Assembly: GCA_026260175.1 (NCBI GenBank)
Contig: JAKCWW010002553.1
Span: forward strand, 7,257-38,260
Reading direction: 5' to 3'
Source: Reticulitermes lucifugus
Lineage: Eukaryota > Arthropoda > Insecta > Blattodea > Rhinotermitidae
Length of the DNA: 31,004 nucleotides
In this document: positions 1-10,024 of the stretch, piece by piece
How the letters are laid out: the number at the start of each line of letters is the position of its first letter
How positions within the stretch are numbered: the stretch's first letter is position 1
Position numbers and translations under genes: made by a program
The notes under the pieces: generated by a model
Seen by the model: only the letters and a program-made list of their open reading frames with translations
What the model was told of the DNA's origin: nothing
The model's database searches: none

Positions 1-350
1 CCCACCAAAATCCTGTATGCACCTCTCCCCTCCCCCATACGTGCTACATGCCCCGCCCACCTCGTTCTTCCGTAATGTCAGTTAATTTTGTAGCATGCTA
101 CACGACGTCACAACCCAGAAGACAGTATTCTTCTCACTTTATGTTCGTAACCGTCGAACTTACACTCGTCTGATACTCCTCCCTACATACCTGCACATAC
201 ACAGATACTATCTTATGGTGATTCATATATTCTACAATAATTACACGTCACGTTCCGAAATGGACACACAGTATACGCAAGCTGTTGCACTTCACAGAGT
301 CTCCTTTCTATCCTCCCGTTCTAACCACATACCAAGCCTAATAAAAGGCC
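1..350. other. Unannotated sequence before first SINE
   Basis: I see no gene or recognisable repeat. The open frame across 95-520 runs into the SINE and has no protein-like features, so I treat it as chance. Confidence 0.5.
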
Positions 351-604
351 GTGACATGGCTCAGGCGGTTAGTCGCCGGCCTCTCACCGCGGAGGCCAGG
401 GTTCGATCCCGGGTCAGTCCATGTGGGGCACTGGGACAGGTTTTTCCCGAGTACGTCGGTTTCCTCTGTCAATTTCATTCCACCAGTGCTCCATTACACG
501 GAAAAACGAAAAAACACTAATCATCTTCATCACAGGGTTGCACAGTAAGCCTCAAGGTTGCGATGGGTCCATAGCATCTGCTACGGGGCCCTTCACAAAA
601 AAAA
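351..604 (+). repeat. tRNA-derived SINE, family 1
   Basis: The head resembles a tRNA gene with an internal RNA polymerase III promoter. An A box TGGCTCAGGCGG lies at 357-368 and a B box GGTTCGATCC at 400-409, and a GC-rich stretch between them mimics a tRNA arm. The tRNA-unrelated body follows, and the element ends in an A-rich run at about 597-604. No discriminator, anticodon arm or acceptor stem folds properly, so this is a retroposed element and not a tRNA gene. I could not identify a target duplication. A second, shorter copy of the same head is at 25922-26022 on the minus strand. The small open frames across it are incidental. Confidence 0.8.
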
Positions 605-1292
605 TATGGTCTCCAGCACAGTAAAAAGTGTTGAGAAATCTGCATCACAAGAAACATTAGAACAACGCAAAAACCAAGTTATTTTTTATGCTCTGTTCAT
701 GCCTACCCAGACATTTCTGGATTTCTGTAAGAAGCAATAAAGAGATAATCCACACGATTCCCGAAAAAGAAGTGACAGGTTTATCAGTACTTAATTTACG
801 ACAAGGTCCACAAGGAATAATCCCTGCAACACTCCATAAGCCTCACTAATTACCTGTCTAAATTCCTTAAACCAGTTTCATCATTCAACCTCCACCAGAT
901 CCACCGGTTAAATGTCCAAGGTTATCTTTAATTCTGTTACGGGAGGCTACAAGAATCAAACAAAATAAACAGAAGAGAACAGAATAGAACAGAACGAAGT
1001 TTGAACAGTCAGTAAGCATGGAAATAACATACCGTAACTGAAGACATAAATTCACTAAAACCATGGAAAAAGTGTAATTATCTCTCAATATTTGCGACAA
1101 TGCGTGGCATATTACACCACACAAACACACACACCACTGCGAAACTTTCAAGCACTTATCTTCATTTTCTGACGAGTTACGGCTTTCACCAACAGAGGCA
1201 GAGAGAGGCGGAAGCACATAGTTACACAGACGCCTCTATCATATGCATATATGTGTATGGCCATGTCAAACGTCCGAGATATTAATACAAAA
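605..1292. other. Unannotated AT-rich sequence
   Basis: No gene or repeat recognised. Short open frames on both strands (for example 885-1217 minus, low-complexity in its second half) have no supporting features. Confidence 0.5.
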
Positions 1293-1324
1293 GACGTTTC
1301 GGGAGCTGACTCTCTTACTACAAT
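1293..1324 (-). repeat. Possible truncated copy of the GAAACGTC fold-back family
   Basis: On the minus strand, CCCGAAACGTC ends at 1293, which matches the 3' half of the 35-nt motif described for the fold-back elements. The TGAAGA box is absent at the expected distance. Arms are not visible and a SINE begins immediately after, so this is at best a remnant. Confidence 0.3.
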
Positions 1325-1553
1325 CAGCCAGCACCGGTGGTCTAATTGTATACAACTTGAGGCTTCAGCTTCGATCCCAACCGTTGTTCTTAATCTCTAA
1401 AGAAAAAGTGTCCTTGTAACGTCAACCAGTCAGTGCAGCCAACTGCCAATGCCAACCGTACCGACTCTACACTAATACCCCGTAACTCTGCGTACTGCGC
1501 GCTTTAACTTTTATCTGTAGTGTTCATTGCGTTGTCAAAATAAATAAATACGG
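1325..1553 (+). repeat. Decayed tRNA-headed SINE with AAATA tail
   Basis: A degenerate A box (GGTGGTCTAATTGTA) is followed by a B box-like GCTTCGATCCC at about 1369-1379. The element ends with GCGTTGTC and then a short AAATA-repeat tail at 1539-1551. That 3' end resembles the one at 9617-9896 on the minus strand. No clear target duplication is visible. It looks old. Confidence 0.55.
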
Positions 1554-2195
1554 TAATTTGTTGGAAATGAAACCCCTTTTTTTAGAATATTTTTATCATG
1601 AGCTCTAAATACACCTCAGTCAATGCAAAACGAACCCACATGTGTATGGCAAATGTCACTGTATTATCGACAGTAATGAAGATAACGTTCAAATTAATGC
1701 AAATGACCTCCGTAGCTGTACCATCTGATGATAATCCGCGTACTTTATTTAACCCGTTGTATGGAACTGTATGATATACAACTATATTTTTGTGTACAAA
1801 CGATTCGACGCAAATAAAATCAGAACGAACTTATTTTTCATCATGTCAGATGGTTTGTTTTGAAAGTTTAAATTCTTGTGCAATTTAATGTCACTCTTAA
1901 GTAAAAATTATAATTATATAAGTACGAGTATTTTTCAGCACAGGTTTAAATAAAAATGACAAGACAGCCAAACCTACATGACCGACTAACTATGCATAAG
2001 CCTGCGAGCAGTTCTTAGTATGACTTACAGTTCCTATTTGCCTTCAGTCAACAAGTATTAACAATTCCAAGTCAATACAATTCACTAACAAATTTCTGTA
2101 CACATTACTTCAGCAGTGTTATATTCGGAATATCTTCTCCAATTATAATTCCTAAACCATAAAAAGTTTCAAAAATAAATTCGTCGGAACACCTC
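1554..2195. other. Unannotated AT-rich sequence
   Basis: About 640 bases of AT-rich DNA in which I see no gene, tandem repeat or transposon signature. Confidence 0.5.
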
Positions 2196-2345
2196 ACAAG
2201 AAGATACGAGTATTAGAAGACTTTAGCTTAAATCGGAGGATGTTATTAAAGTGAATCTTAATTATGGTACAAATGTGTGAATTTGATGCAACTGTTTCGC
2301 CATAGGATCCAGTGGGTTCTTGTCAACACGGTAATCGAGTGTCAG
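2196..2345 (+). pseudogene. Decayed LINE 3' coding fragment
   Basis: A broken translation reads LEDFSLNRRMLLK at about 2213-2251, close to the reading of the copy at 5701-5936. Further on, GATCCAGTGGGTTC with a downstream GTAAT matches the segment before the shared LINE 3' end that the copy at 28699-28938 preserves better. Several stops and frame changes interrupt it. It is a 5'-truncated relic of a non-LTR retrotransposon, and the far 3' end is missing or unrecognisable. Confidence 0.5.
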
Positions 2346-2441
2346 CTAAGCGAATATAAACTTGTGAAAAATATACACTGCACAAATAATGAAGTACATT
2401 ATTACTAACAGGGCATTATTACGGAACAGAGGTGGGTTGGT

Positions 2442-2704
2442 ATTTTTTTTTCAATGGCTCCACAGCCCCTTGGGGGCCTAGGCCGCCTCATTGTTCGAGG
2501 CTTCACGATCACACTTTGAGACACACCACACTCGGTAGGACTCCTCTGGACGAGGGACCAGCCTGTCGCAGAGACCTCTACCTGACAACACAAACCACTC
2601 ACAAGAAAGAGACATCCATGCCCCCGGCGGGATCGGAACCCACAATCTCAGTAAGCGAGCGGCCGCAGACCCATGCCTTAGACCGCGCGACCACTGGGAT
2701 CGGC
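2442..2704 (-). repeat. tRNA-derived SINE, family 3, with target duplication
   Basis: Read on the minus strand, the element starts at 2704 with GCCGATCCCAGTGG. A tRNA-like head follows with a B box GGGTTCCGATCCC at about 2627-2639. It runs through a GC-rich body and ends in ATTG plus an A run (plus-strand T run at 2443-2451). The direct repeat GGGTTGGT is present on both sides (2434-2441 and 2705-2712), as expected for retroposition with a target-site duplication. The start of another copy of the same family lies at the right end of the window (30943-31004), in the opposite orientation. Confidence 0.85.
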
Positions 2705-2712
2705 GGGTTGGT

Positions 2713-3749
2713 CTTTAGCGTCATTAAATTCATATAAAACTTCACGAAAACACATTAGAGAGAGGGAGGGAGACGACTGGATTTGCTGATAGGTCTAAAA
2801 TACGGGACGTGTGCTAATGAAGCGTGTGGTGTTATATATTCGGTTTAACTGTAACGAAGTTTCACATCTCAGAGTGGTGAAGTCTTTGCCACCTTCACGC
2901 CGAAGTCGCACCGCGAAGAGAACACCACAATAGTTAATGTTCATTAATAAGCGGACCTGAGCACACACATCTCTTAATTAATTGCATGGCACTATAAAAA
3001 CTCAAATTATAATAAACCGTGTTAATGAATAGTTATTCCAGGGAAAATAGCTGGATGCACTTTAAATCATCAGATATGAGATCTGAAGTAACGTCAGATA
3101 AAATGCTACAGCCTTGCTTTTTTTGTTGTTAGTAGTACTGAGAAACTGACGTGAGAAAAAAACAGGAGCTGATGAAAAGGTATGTTAATAAAGACAAAAC
3201 GAAAACATGCAACAGCAGGTTTTCTCACTGGAAGCAGTAAGCAAAGATTACAATTTTTAACAACCGCGCATGCCCTTGTCACATGTAATACCTAAGTCTA
3301 TGCTTCTTACGTAAACATCATCTTATAATTCAATGCATGAAACTGTAGTCTAACGACCGTATCATTACAATAGCTTATTTTCTCTTTTTAACTGCAGTAA
3401 ATTCTATCAAAACAAAATACAAAAATAACCACAACAATCCGTTTTCATACAATTTTCCGTTCTATTTAAATGTTTAATTCCTCGCATCTGGCCATTCTAA
3501 GCAAACTACATCTTCGTCTCCATCTTCTTCTGCTTGTCTTCTTGTCTTTTCGGACTAGGCCATCAGTTTGACGCCTTTTCAGATTCACGAACCGGTGAAG
3601 CAGCAGCATTTTCCGCAGATCAGTATCGCTGCGCACACAACAGTCTACACGACTTCAAAACTTGTTTTACAGTACAAAAACTTTATGTCTATTTGAATCC
3701 AAAGAACGTCATCACCATCAACACTGAACAACATACATACATACTATAA
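2713..3749. other. Unannotated AT-rich sequence
   Basis: About 1 kb with no supportable gene or transposon. It contains only short homopolymer runs and a short CATA-type microsatellite at about 3730-3746. The small open frame at 3534-3749 has no protein features. Confidence 0.5.
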
Positions 3750-4025
3750 CACAGTCGGAATAGCGACTCACTACGGGCTGGACGGTCCGGGGATCGAACC
3801 CCGGTGGAGGCGAGATTTTTCGCAGCTGTCCAGACCGGCCCTAGGGCCCACCCAGCCTCCTATACTATGGGTACCGGGTCTCTTTCTCGTCGGTAAAGCG
3901 GCCGGGACGTAGAGTTGACCACCCACCCTCATCTAGTGCCAGGGTTAAAGAAAGAGTAGAGCTATACCTCTACTCCCCCTCTGGGCCTTCATGGCCCGTT
4001 CTAGGGAGAATTTACCTTACCTTTA
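3750..4025 (+). repeat. tRNA-derived SINE, family 2
   Basis: This copy parallels the one at 14164-14455 over almost its full length. Shared landmarks are a tRNA-like head with a B box GGGGATCGAACCCC at about 3790-3803, the block CCAGACCGGCCCTAGGGCCC, GGTAAAGCGGCCGGG, and the end TTCATGGCCCGTTCTAGGG. It lacks the first few bases of the better copy, and I found no target duplication. Not a tRNA gene: the cloverleaf is incomplete and the conserved body goes far beyond the head. Confidence 0.85.
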
Positions 4026-4212
4026 CCCATTTTAATATGACCCTTCCACCTTCGCCTAGTCTCTCGCAACACTAAGACATGTATCACCTTCATGTTTATA
4101 TTTAGATCTAATATATATGAGCTCTTCCCTTCACGTTTTGCGCCTAAAATTTTGTATGCGTCTCTCTTCGATCTCATGTGCAGCTATTTGAAATGCAACT
4201 AAAAAAATATTT

Positions 4213-4390
4213 CGTGTGATGGCGTGGACTGGATTCAGCTGGCTCCGAACAGGATCAATGACACGACCTTGTGAACATGCTGATAAACCTTCGGGTTCCA
4301 TAAAAGGCGGGCACTTTCTTGGGTAGCTGAGCGACTATCATCTGTCACAAGAAATACTCTGCTGCAGACTTAAGAGTTCAATTACAGCAC
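4213..4390 (+). pseudogene. LINE 3' end fragment
   Basis: The reading VDWIQLAP at about 4224-4247 is the last coding block of the LINE family also present at 28699-28938. It is followed by the shared 3' end (GGGTTCCATAAAAGGCGGG and CTTGGGTAGCTGAGCGACTATCA). The reading is interrupted within a few codons. No TTAG-type tail or target duplication remains. This is one of at least four insertions sharing this 3' terminus. Confidence 0.65.
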
Positions 4391-5135
4391 AGACAGCAGT
4401 GACATCACGGCTAAAATGTGGAGAAGAGGTGGAGAGGGGGAAACTCTGAGCATTAAATTTACCTCGGAAACATACCCTAACGTTTTGTTTCCTGGTTACA
4501 GGCACTTGCAGTTGTTACTGCCATCCAGTATTATTCTACGCGACAATGACGACAGCTGAGCATCATGTCTCGTTGATCTAGTACGACAGTAGAACTAACT
4601 TCTCACTTCACAGACACGGCTACGGGATGAATGAAACTTAAAGGACGCTTTAGGCGCTAACAAGCATGTAGGTAATTCCCCTTCTATTCATAATACCTTA
4701 ACACTGTTTTACAGTTTATAACCATTAGTCACATTCAAAACGGCCCTAGGCGCACCAATACTCTATTCATTGAGGTTCTACACTACACTGTCACAAAGAT
4801 CTACAACATTTAAAGCTACAGGCGCATTAAGTTTTCCAAAAATCCAGGAGACACTTCAAAATTCTTTGTGCCAGAGGCAAGTTCCATGCTCAGGATCCAC
4901 AACTATTACCCTCCAAGGTGCAAAATTTAGTGGCCACGGCCACCTGGCCCCCGGGATTCGTGCCCCCTGATTTAAAGCTATGTGAAACGTGTTCCTGTGT
5001 GGTGCACACCAAATGAAATGTAAGGGAAACTAATGCTTGGCTACATGTAGCATATGTGAAATGTCTGCAATAACTGAATACTGAGGCAACAGGGTATCAA
5101 AACCATAAATACCGCATTTGGAAAATGTGTGTCCC
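4391..5135. other. Unannotated sequence
   Basis: About 750 bases with no recognisable gene or repeat. Confidence 0.45.
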
Positions 5136-5540
5136 TCAAAATGGAGTACACCTCCCCCTCCTATTGTCCTCTTTTCTCCAGGTTGTGATACAAATGAACC
5201 CTTCAAGAACCTGACTTGACGTGCAAGTAGTATGCCACAGGAAACACAAACTGCTTATCAGACAAGAAGCAAGTAACATCCAATACTGTACAATCGTGAA
5301 TGCGGTGTTTAAAAGGGATAAAGAGTTACAGACATCAGGAAGCCTACTCCGAAAATGTTCTCCATTTTCAAATGACAGACCTTCCAAATCTGTACCAGAG
5401 CTCTGTTTAACCGGCATATCAGGCGATAACTCATTTTCAGAAAGACTACCTGAAACACTTATCGTAACACTCTGGCCCCTTGCATTAAAGGGCAACGCAG
5501 ACTGAGGGTTTTCGATAAGAGGGGGCTAAGGAAAGTATTC
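5136..5540 (-). other. Open stretch, possible unrecognised exon
   Basis: The minus strand is open for about 400 bases, from a TAG at about 5540 down to 5136, with no ATG near its beginning, so it cannot be a complete gene. The first 70 or so residues are rich in Ser, Glu, Asn and Pro (for example SENELSPDMPVKQSSG) and look like a disordered segment of a normal protein. The second half is hydrophobic and less convincing. A pyrimidine-rich run ending in TTAG directly precedes the open stretch and could be a splice acceptor. Possible donors inside are weak. I recognise no family. Chance remains a fair explanation. Confidence 0.25.
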
Positions 5541-5700
5541 GGACCTAAGAGGGAGGAAGTGACAGGAAGCTGAACAGTAATGCAAGGAGGGACGTCATAA
5601 TTTTTACCCCTCGCCACATATTACGACGATCAAATCAAGGATGATATTGGCTAGAGATGTAGAATGCATAGGAGCGGAAATAAATTAATACATATTTTGA

Positions 5701-5936
5701 TAGACGAGAACGTCTGGAAAACTTAGGCTTAGATGAAAGGATGCTATTAAAACGGACCTTAAAAGTGATAGGATAGTATGGCGTGGTCAAATTTATGCGA
5801 CCCAGAGGAGAGATTAGTGACAGACTCCCACAAACAAGGTAATAAAATTTCGAGGCCCATAAAATATGGGAATTCCTTGACTAAGTAACTACCATATCCT
5901 TAAGAGGGGCCCTGCTCCATGGAGTTGGTTGGTTAG
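5701..5936 (+). pseudogene. Decayed LINE 3' end with GTTGGTTG tail
   Basis: The first part translates as RRERLENLGLDERMLLK before a stop and resembles the fragment at 2196-2345. The second part carries the shared LINE 3' end: AAATATGGGAATTCCTTGAC, GTAACTACCAT, then CCCTGCTCCATGGAG. It finishes in a GTTGGTTGGTTAG tail like the TTAG tail at 28921-28940. The coding part is broken by stops. I could not find a target duplication. Confidence 0.6.
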
Positions 5937-5968
5937 TTTCCGTAGCACTCTCAGTAGAAGTGTCGAGG

Positions 5969-6067
5969 GCAGTCAGAACACTGTGGTGCGCTGTACCAGT
6001 TGTACTGTGCAGTCAAAACACTGTGGTGCGCTGTACCAGTTCCGCAAACAGTTGTACTGTGCAGTCA
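5969..6067 (+). repeat. Short tandem duplication
   Basis: GCAGTCAGAACACTGTGG at 5969 and GCAGTCAAAACACTGTGG at 6009 begin two nearly identical units that continue through GTGCGCTGTACCAGTT and end in TTGTACTGT. The second unit has a 12-base addition before its end, and a third partial unit starts at 6061. It is a local duplication with no evident function. Confidence 0.8.
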
Positions 6068-6429
6068 CGTCGGAAAAGTTACGCAAAAAGAGGGGAGGGT
6101 GTTAATTCAGAAATGTAATGTGCCGCTAGAGCTAGCGGAAACATGTTATGTCGTGAAAAGCTTACAAATTTAACGCTGATTATGTCAGGTTTCGTCATTC
6201 AGTGTTTCCCAGAAAACTCCGCTGAAGGGTATTAATGCACATATATGGGATTAATTCATATGGCACACAAATTCTATTACAGATCGCACATATGAAAAGT
6301 AGGGTCTACAGTTAAATTCACATATTGAATTCACCCTTAAACCTCTAATATCATGCGTACTTTTTATCCCTCGAATTTCATAGACACCGATGGCGAAACT
6401 TGTGGGACTGGGTGCCAAAAATGCCAGAC

Positions 6430-6660
6430 TACATCTTCGCTCTTCTGAAATGTTACGCAGTGTACATTGGTAGTTAGTTACCGACGTTTCGGGACAACCT
6501 ATCGGTCCCATCTTCAACGGTCAAGTAGTCCAAGAAAATGATCGGACGGATAGGTTGTCGCGAAACGTCGGTAACTTACCACAAATCTACGTTGCGTATC
6601 CTCCCTCCCCCAGAACAGCGAAGATCTTATTTACACAGCGGCGGAAGGCAGAGACTGATA
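6430..6660 (-). mobile_element. Fold-back element with hammerhead-like motif, copy A
   Basis: Two inverted arms face each other, at about 6430-6502 and 6550-6628. Both contain ATAGGTTGTC, CGAAACGTCGGTAAC and an outer end related to ATCTTCGCTCTTCTG. On the minus strand the 35-nt motif lies at 6517-6483: a TTGAAGA box, stem GGGAC/GTCCC around a 9-base loop, then GAAACGTC. The sequence outside the right arm (TTTACACAGCGGCGGAAGGC) matches the outer flank of copies at 22561-22720 and 18535-18718, so the element continues beyond the arm. No coding capacity is visible. A non-autonomous Penelope-like or other fold-back element is possible; the family name is not established. Confidence 0.6.
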
Positions 6661-6828
6661 AGAAAAGCCTTCAACGTGACAGGAGAATTGCTGCGCAACA
6701 GGAGGGTCTGGAGTTAAAGGAACATTTAGGTAGAATTGTTTCGCCATGAACAGTTTTGCTTCTAAACTTTATTTACGTAAACTAATTTAGAACAATTTCA
6801 CATTGTTGACACCGTGCATCTTCGTCAT

Positions 6829-6984
6829 ATTAAATTAAGTTATAGACCAACTGATGCACTTTTTAAAGCACTTTTTAAGTAGCTTTATTAAAAATGTTAA
6901 AATAGTACTACTTTAACATTTTTAATAAAGCTACTTAAAAAGTGCTTTAAAAAGTGCATCAGTTGGTCTATAACTTAATTTAAT
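6829..6984. repeat. Near-perfect 156-bp palindrome without spacer
   Basis: Bases 6829-6906 are the reverse complement of 6907-6984, with the centre at GTAC (6905-6908) and only one mismatch (6902 against 6911). A 13-base direct repeat TAATTTAGAACAA lies at 6783-6795 and 6981-6993, so the palindrome and some left flank sit between two copies. If transcribed, it would form a 78-bp double-stranded hairpin. It may be an arm pair of a small fold-back element, a recent inverted duplication or an assembly artefact. Confidence 0.9.
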
Positions 6985-7034
6985 TTAGAACAAGTAACGT
7001 ATTTCATATAAACGGCACATTATAATATAAGGAA

Positions 7035-7372
7035 GTTATCTTCTTTCTTGGATTTTGTCCATCGTCTAATTTTTAATGGCGTACTACGTTTTTGGTTGGT
7101 CCAGGTTTTATTTCCGAGTCTTGTAGTTAATTTTTAATTTTCAATATCCATTTTCATGTTACTACCTATGGACAAGACCTGGTCTCAGGTGCATATCTTA
7201 ACAAGTTTACTGAACTATGGTGTCCAGTGACTGAGAATAGCTCTTTCTAAGGGGTCCACCAGATTGGATGCTTTCCTTTACCTGAAGACGGAAGCACAGC
7301 CGACTTCCGAAACGTACTACTCCATTAAAAACTAGACGATGGACAAAGTCCAAAGAAAGATCACTTCACTAA
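7035..7372 (+). mobile_element. Fold-back element with hammerhead-like motif, copy E
   Basis: Inverted arms of about 55-60 bp occur at 7035-7092 and 7309-7370. Both contain GTCCATCGTCTA(A/G)TTTTTAATGG and GTACGTTT, read from the outside in. The 35-nt motif is on the plus strand at 7282-7316: CTGAAGA box, stem GGAAG (7290-7294) with CTTCC (7304-7308), then GAAACGTA, which overlaps the start of the right arm. This copy has an intact CTGAAGA box, and its arms belong to a different subfamily from copies A, B and C. No open frame of note lies between the arms. Confidence 0.6.
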
Positions 7373-9616
7373 GTCATATACCACCGTCAGAGCCCTACAG
7401 AGTACATAATAAGTATCAACAGTAATTACAATCTGAAACAAATGCAAGAGTTTTATTTACAGTGTAAACATTAACACATCTGAGTCAGACGAACCTATAC
7501 AGCACCAGCGAAGGATGAACATTTCTTTGCTACTCTTGATTTGCAAAGATATTTTCATGTGAAAATATGGCGACACATCAAATATAACAATGTGCCAAAC
7601 AAATTATTTTCGCGTGCTGCTTTGGGCATGAACGTCATAGTTTCGCCATTCCTGGCCTATGAAAACTGAGAACAGGAATGCATCTTATGATCTATGGGCA
7701 AGAGGAGTAGCCTTCTGAGAAAGCCTTAGGCTCGAAAACCGCAGGCATTGTTCAGATTTTCAGAATACACACATACATACTCTTACATAATTCAAAATTT
7801 ATCTTCGAATTAAAGTTGCGAAAAGACATCAAATTACGTAGAGGACTAGCAGAAGAGGGAGTCCCCTTACAAAACACTCGGCGAAATGAAACAATCAGAA
7901 GCCTAAATTGTATAGACAAGAATGATTAAAGGCCGGCCGTCTAATGCATGAAAAAAAAACTATTCTTTTGCGCGTTAGTGGCAAAAGCGGCCAAAGACTG
8001 AATCTGCTGTCATCAGTGACTCTCATCCACAGCTACAATCATCTCAGCCTTGAGCCCACATTCTCTTCGGCTTCTAGTAATGAAATAAATCTTTAACTTA
8101 CGTGTCACTGAAATCTACAGCTTCCATGTGACGTCATTGCAAGAAACATCAACCGATTTCCTATAACAAGCGGCGCTTGCTTGTTTCTTTTAATTTGACC
8201 AACATTCCGCTATTTTGTGCTCCTGCGCTTGTTTTCAGTTTGATTTCGTACTGTTGCCATTAACTATTCTTGCTTCAAAGCATCGTAATCTTGATCATAA
8301 CTTTCAAAGTTCTTACATGTTTCCCCTCCACCCTTCTTTCTTTCTTTATTCTATTCCCTTCCTTGTTATACTAATGAATTTTTCTTCCCTTTCTCTTTCC
8401 TCAGTTCCAGTGCCAATCTATTGTGTTATAGAACTCGTAACAGAAGCTATGCTACCGCCGGCACCGTTCTTTGTATCACTGGGACACGTGAAGATGCAGG
8501 CACACTAACCGAGTCCAGCCCAGTCGAATCAAATAGCGTGACTCATTAAAACGGTCACTCACGGATGAATATACACGAGGATCGTTCGTGGACTTGATTC
8601 TTGAGCATATTCGTCTTCATACACGAACATTTCCGTTACGACCGGACAGGAAGTCAGTACACAGGCGATGTCTGAAGTTGTAAATATGAATAAAGAAATT
8701 GCTGGGCAGATATAAAGCGTGGAAGAAGTTTGGGGGGAAACGTCGAGTATCGGTCCGTGAAAAATACAGCCACACGAATGTATTAAAATAATACTGAGGT
8801 CAAGCTGAACACTAGGCTCGGTAATCCCACGCCCAAGGATAGCAGTGAATCGCTTAAACACCTCGTCGAAGAAACATATGAGAGTAACGGCACCCTGACA
8901 TAATGTATTAACAACTTCCAAAGTTGAAAATGCAGGCTGACAAGCCTGTCTGCATGTAATTTCGAAAAAGATGGAAATCCTGGGAACCGGAAGACGCAAA
9001 TCTGCGTAGCTGGACCAGGAATTAAGCAGCAGTAAGTCACACACTGGTCTAAGAAAAATTATGTATTAGCCTATCTGAGATATAAAATTATACTTACACC
9101 CTTCTGCTTCTCAGGTCCATAACTGTTAACAAGATTCGCAGCCACAGGGAGGAGTTACAAAGATCTGAAAGTTAGGTCGCTGTTCTCTACGACATCTAGG
9201 AAGAATGAACGTAGGTCGTTGCCAGGAACGACATCGAAGTACGCAGAACAATTAAGGAGAATTAGATGAGGAAACATTATTGCGTTGTTACAATATTCAA
9301 TTCAACGAATTCTTCCCAGAACTTCCGATTGTCACTAAACAGAATCTTTAACTCACCCACGTTCAGTGGTTACTACACTATTACCAAGTGCAACGTTCAA
9401 AAACTCTGCATTTTAAAACACAATGCTTGTGAGTTCCGTGCGATTCTCACAAAAAATTCTAACTACTCCCCTAAACAGCATTAAGCTGTTGGCCTTTGTA
9501 GTGGAAATTGCGTGTATTTACTGTGAGGTACGAAATTAATTTTTATATATAATAAAGATTAGTTTTCTTGTTCAGAGCTTTAATAAAGTGTCGAGTAATG
9601 CCGACGACGTTTAGCA
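7373..9616. other. Long unannotated region
   Basis: About 2.2 kb with no supportable gene. It includes a pyrimidine-rich patch at 8325-8400. A 161-codon open frame at 8559-9044 (minus) begins with GTG and lacks any recognisable domain. A frame this long is about what chance would give over this much sequence. Confidence 0.45.
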
Positions 9617-9896
9617 TTTAATTTATTTATTTATTTATTTATAGTTTATTTAACGACGCCGTCTTTCGCTCAAATAAACACAGCGTCGAACCGTGTGATG
9701 ATTAGTGAGCAATGTATTGTAATTAATGTGGAATGAAACGGTTATAGTCGAATTTGAGGCACTGCCTGGTATTTACTAGGAGAAACTGAATATAATCATG
9801 CATAACCACTGTTAGTACAGTCAGGAGAGTCAGAGATTCAACGCGGAAACCTCCCAAGGGCAAATAGCGTTACCACATGAGCCAAACCGCTTCACT
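9617..9896 (-). repeat. tRNA-headed SINE with TAAA-repeat tail
   Basis: On the minus strand, the head starts near 9896 with a tRNA-like A box (TTGGCTCATGTGGTAACGC) and a degenerate B box (GCGTTGAATC). The far end reads GGCGTCGTTAAATAAAC and then a (TAAA)n tail, visible on the plus strand as the TTTA-repeat run at about 9620-9641. This 3' end resembles that of the element at 1325-1553. I found no confident target duplication. Confidence 0.7.
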
Positions 9897-10024
9897 TTAC
9901 AGTTTAGATATCCTAACACACATCAGAACATTCTTAATACGAGCTGTAGTTATCTAATTACACTTGCGGGTATGATACTGCCGTCTCATAATCGCAGCGA
10001 GAATAGATTTGAAGTATTTCTCAT

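Noticed and set aside
351-420. tRNA gene
   Set aside because: Only the A and B boxes are tRNA-like. The acceptor and anticodon arms do not fold, and the rest is a conserved SINE body. The same applies to the heads at 2704, 3790, 14218 and 30943.
2432-2737. 101-codon plus-strand frame
   Set aside because: It lies entirely across the minus-strand SINE and its flanks, and is open because the SINE is GC-rich.
8740-8760. Further copy of the GAAACGTC motif
   Set aside because: GGAAACGTC is present on the plus strand, but neither a TGAAGA box nor a pairing stem lies at the fixed distance, and there are no arms.
8559-9044. 161-codon minus-strand gene
   Set aside because: It starts with GTG and has no domain, no family resemblance and no repeat relation. 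One frame of this length is expected by chance in a window of this size and composition.
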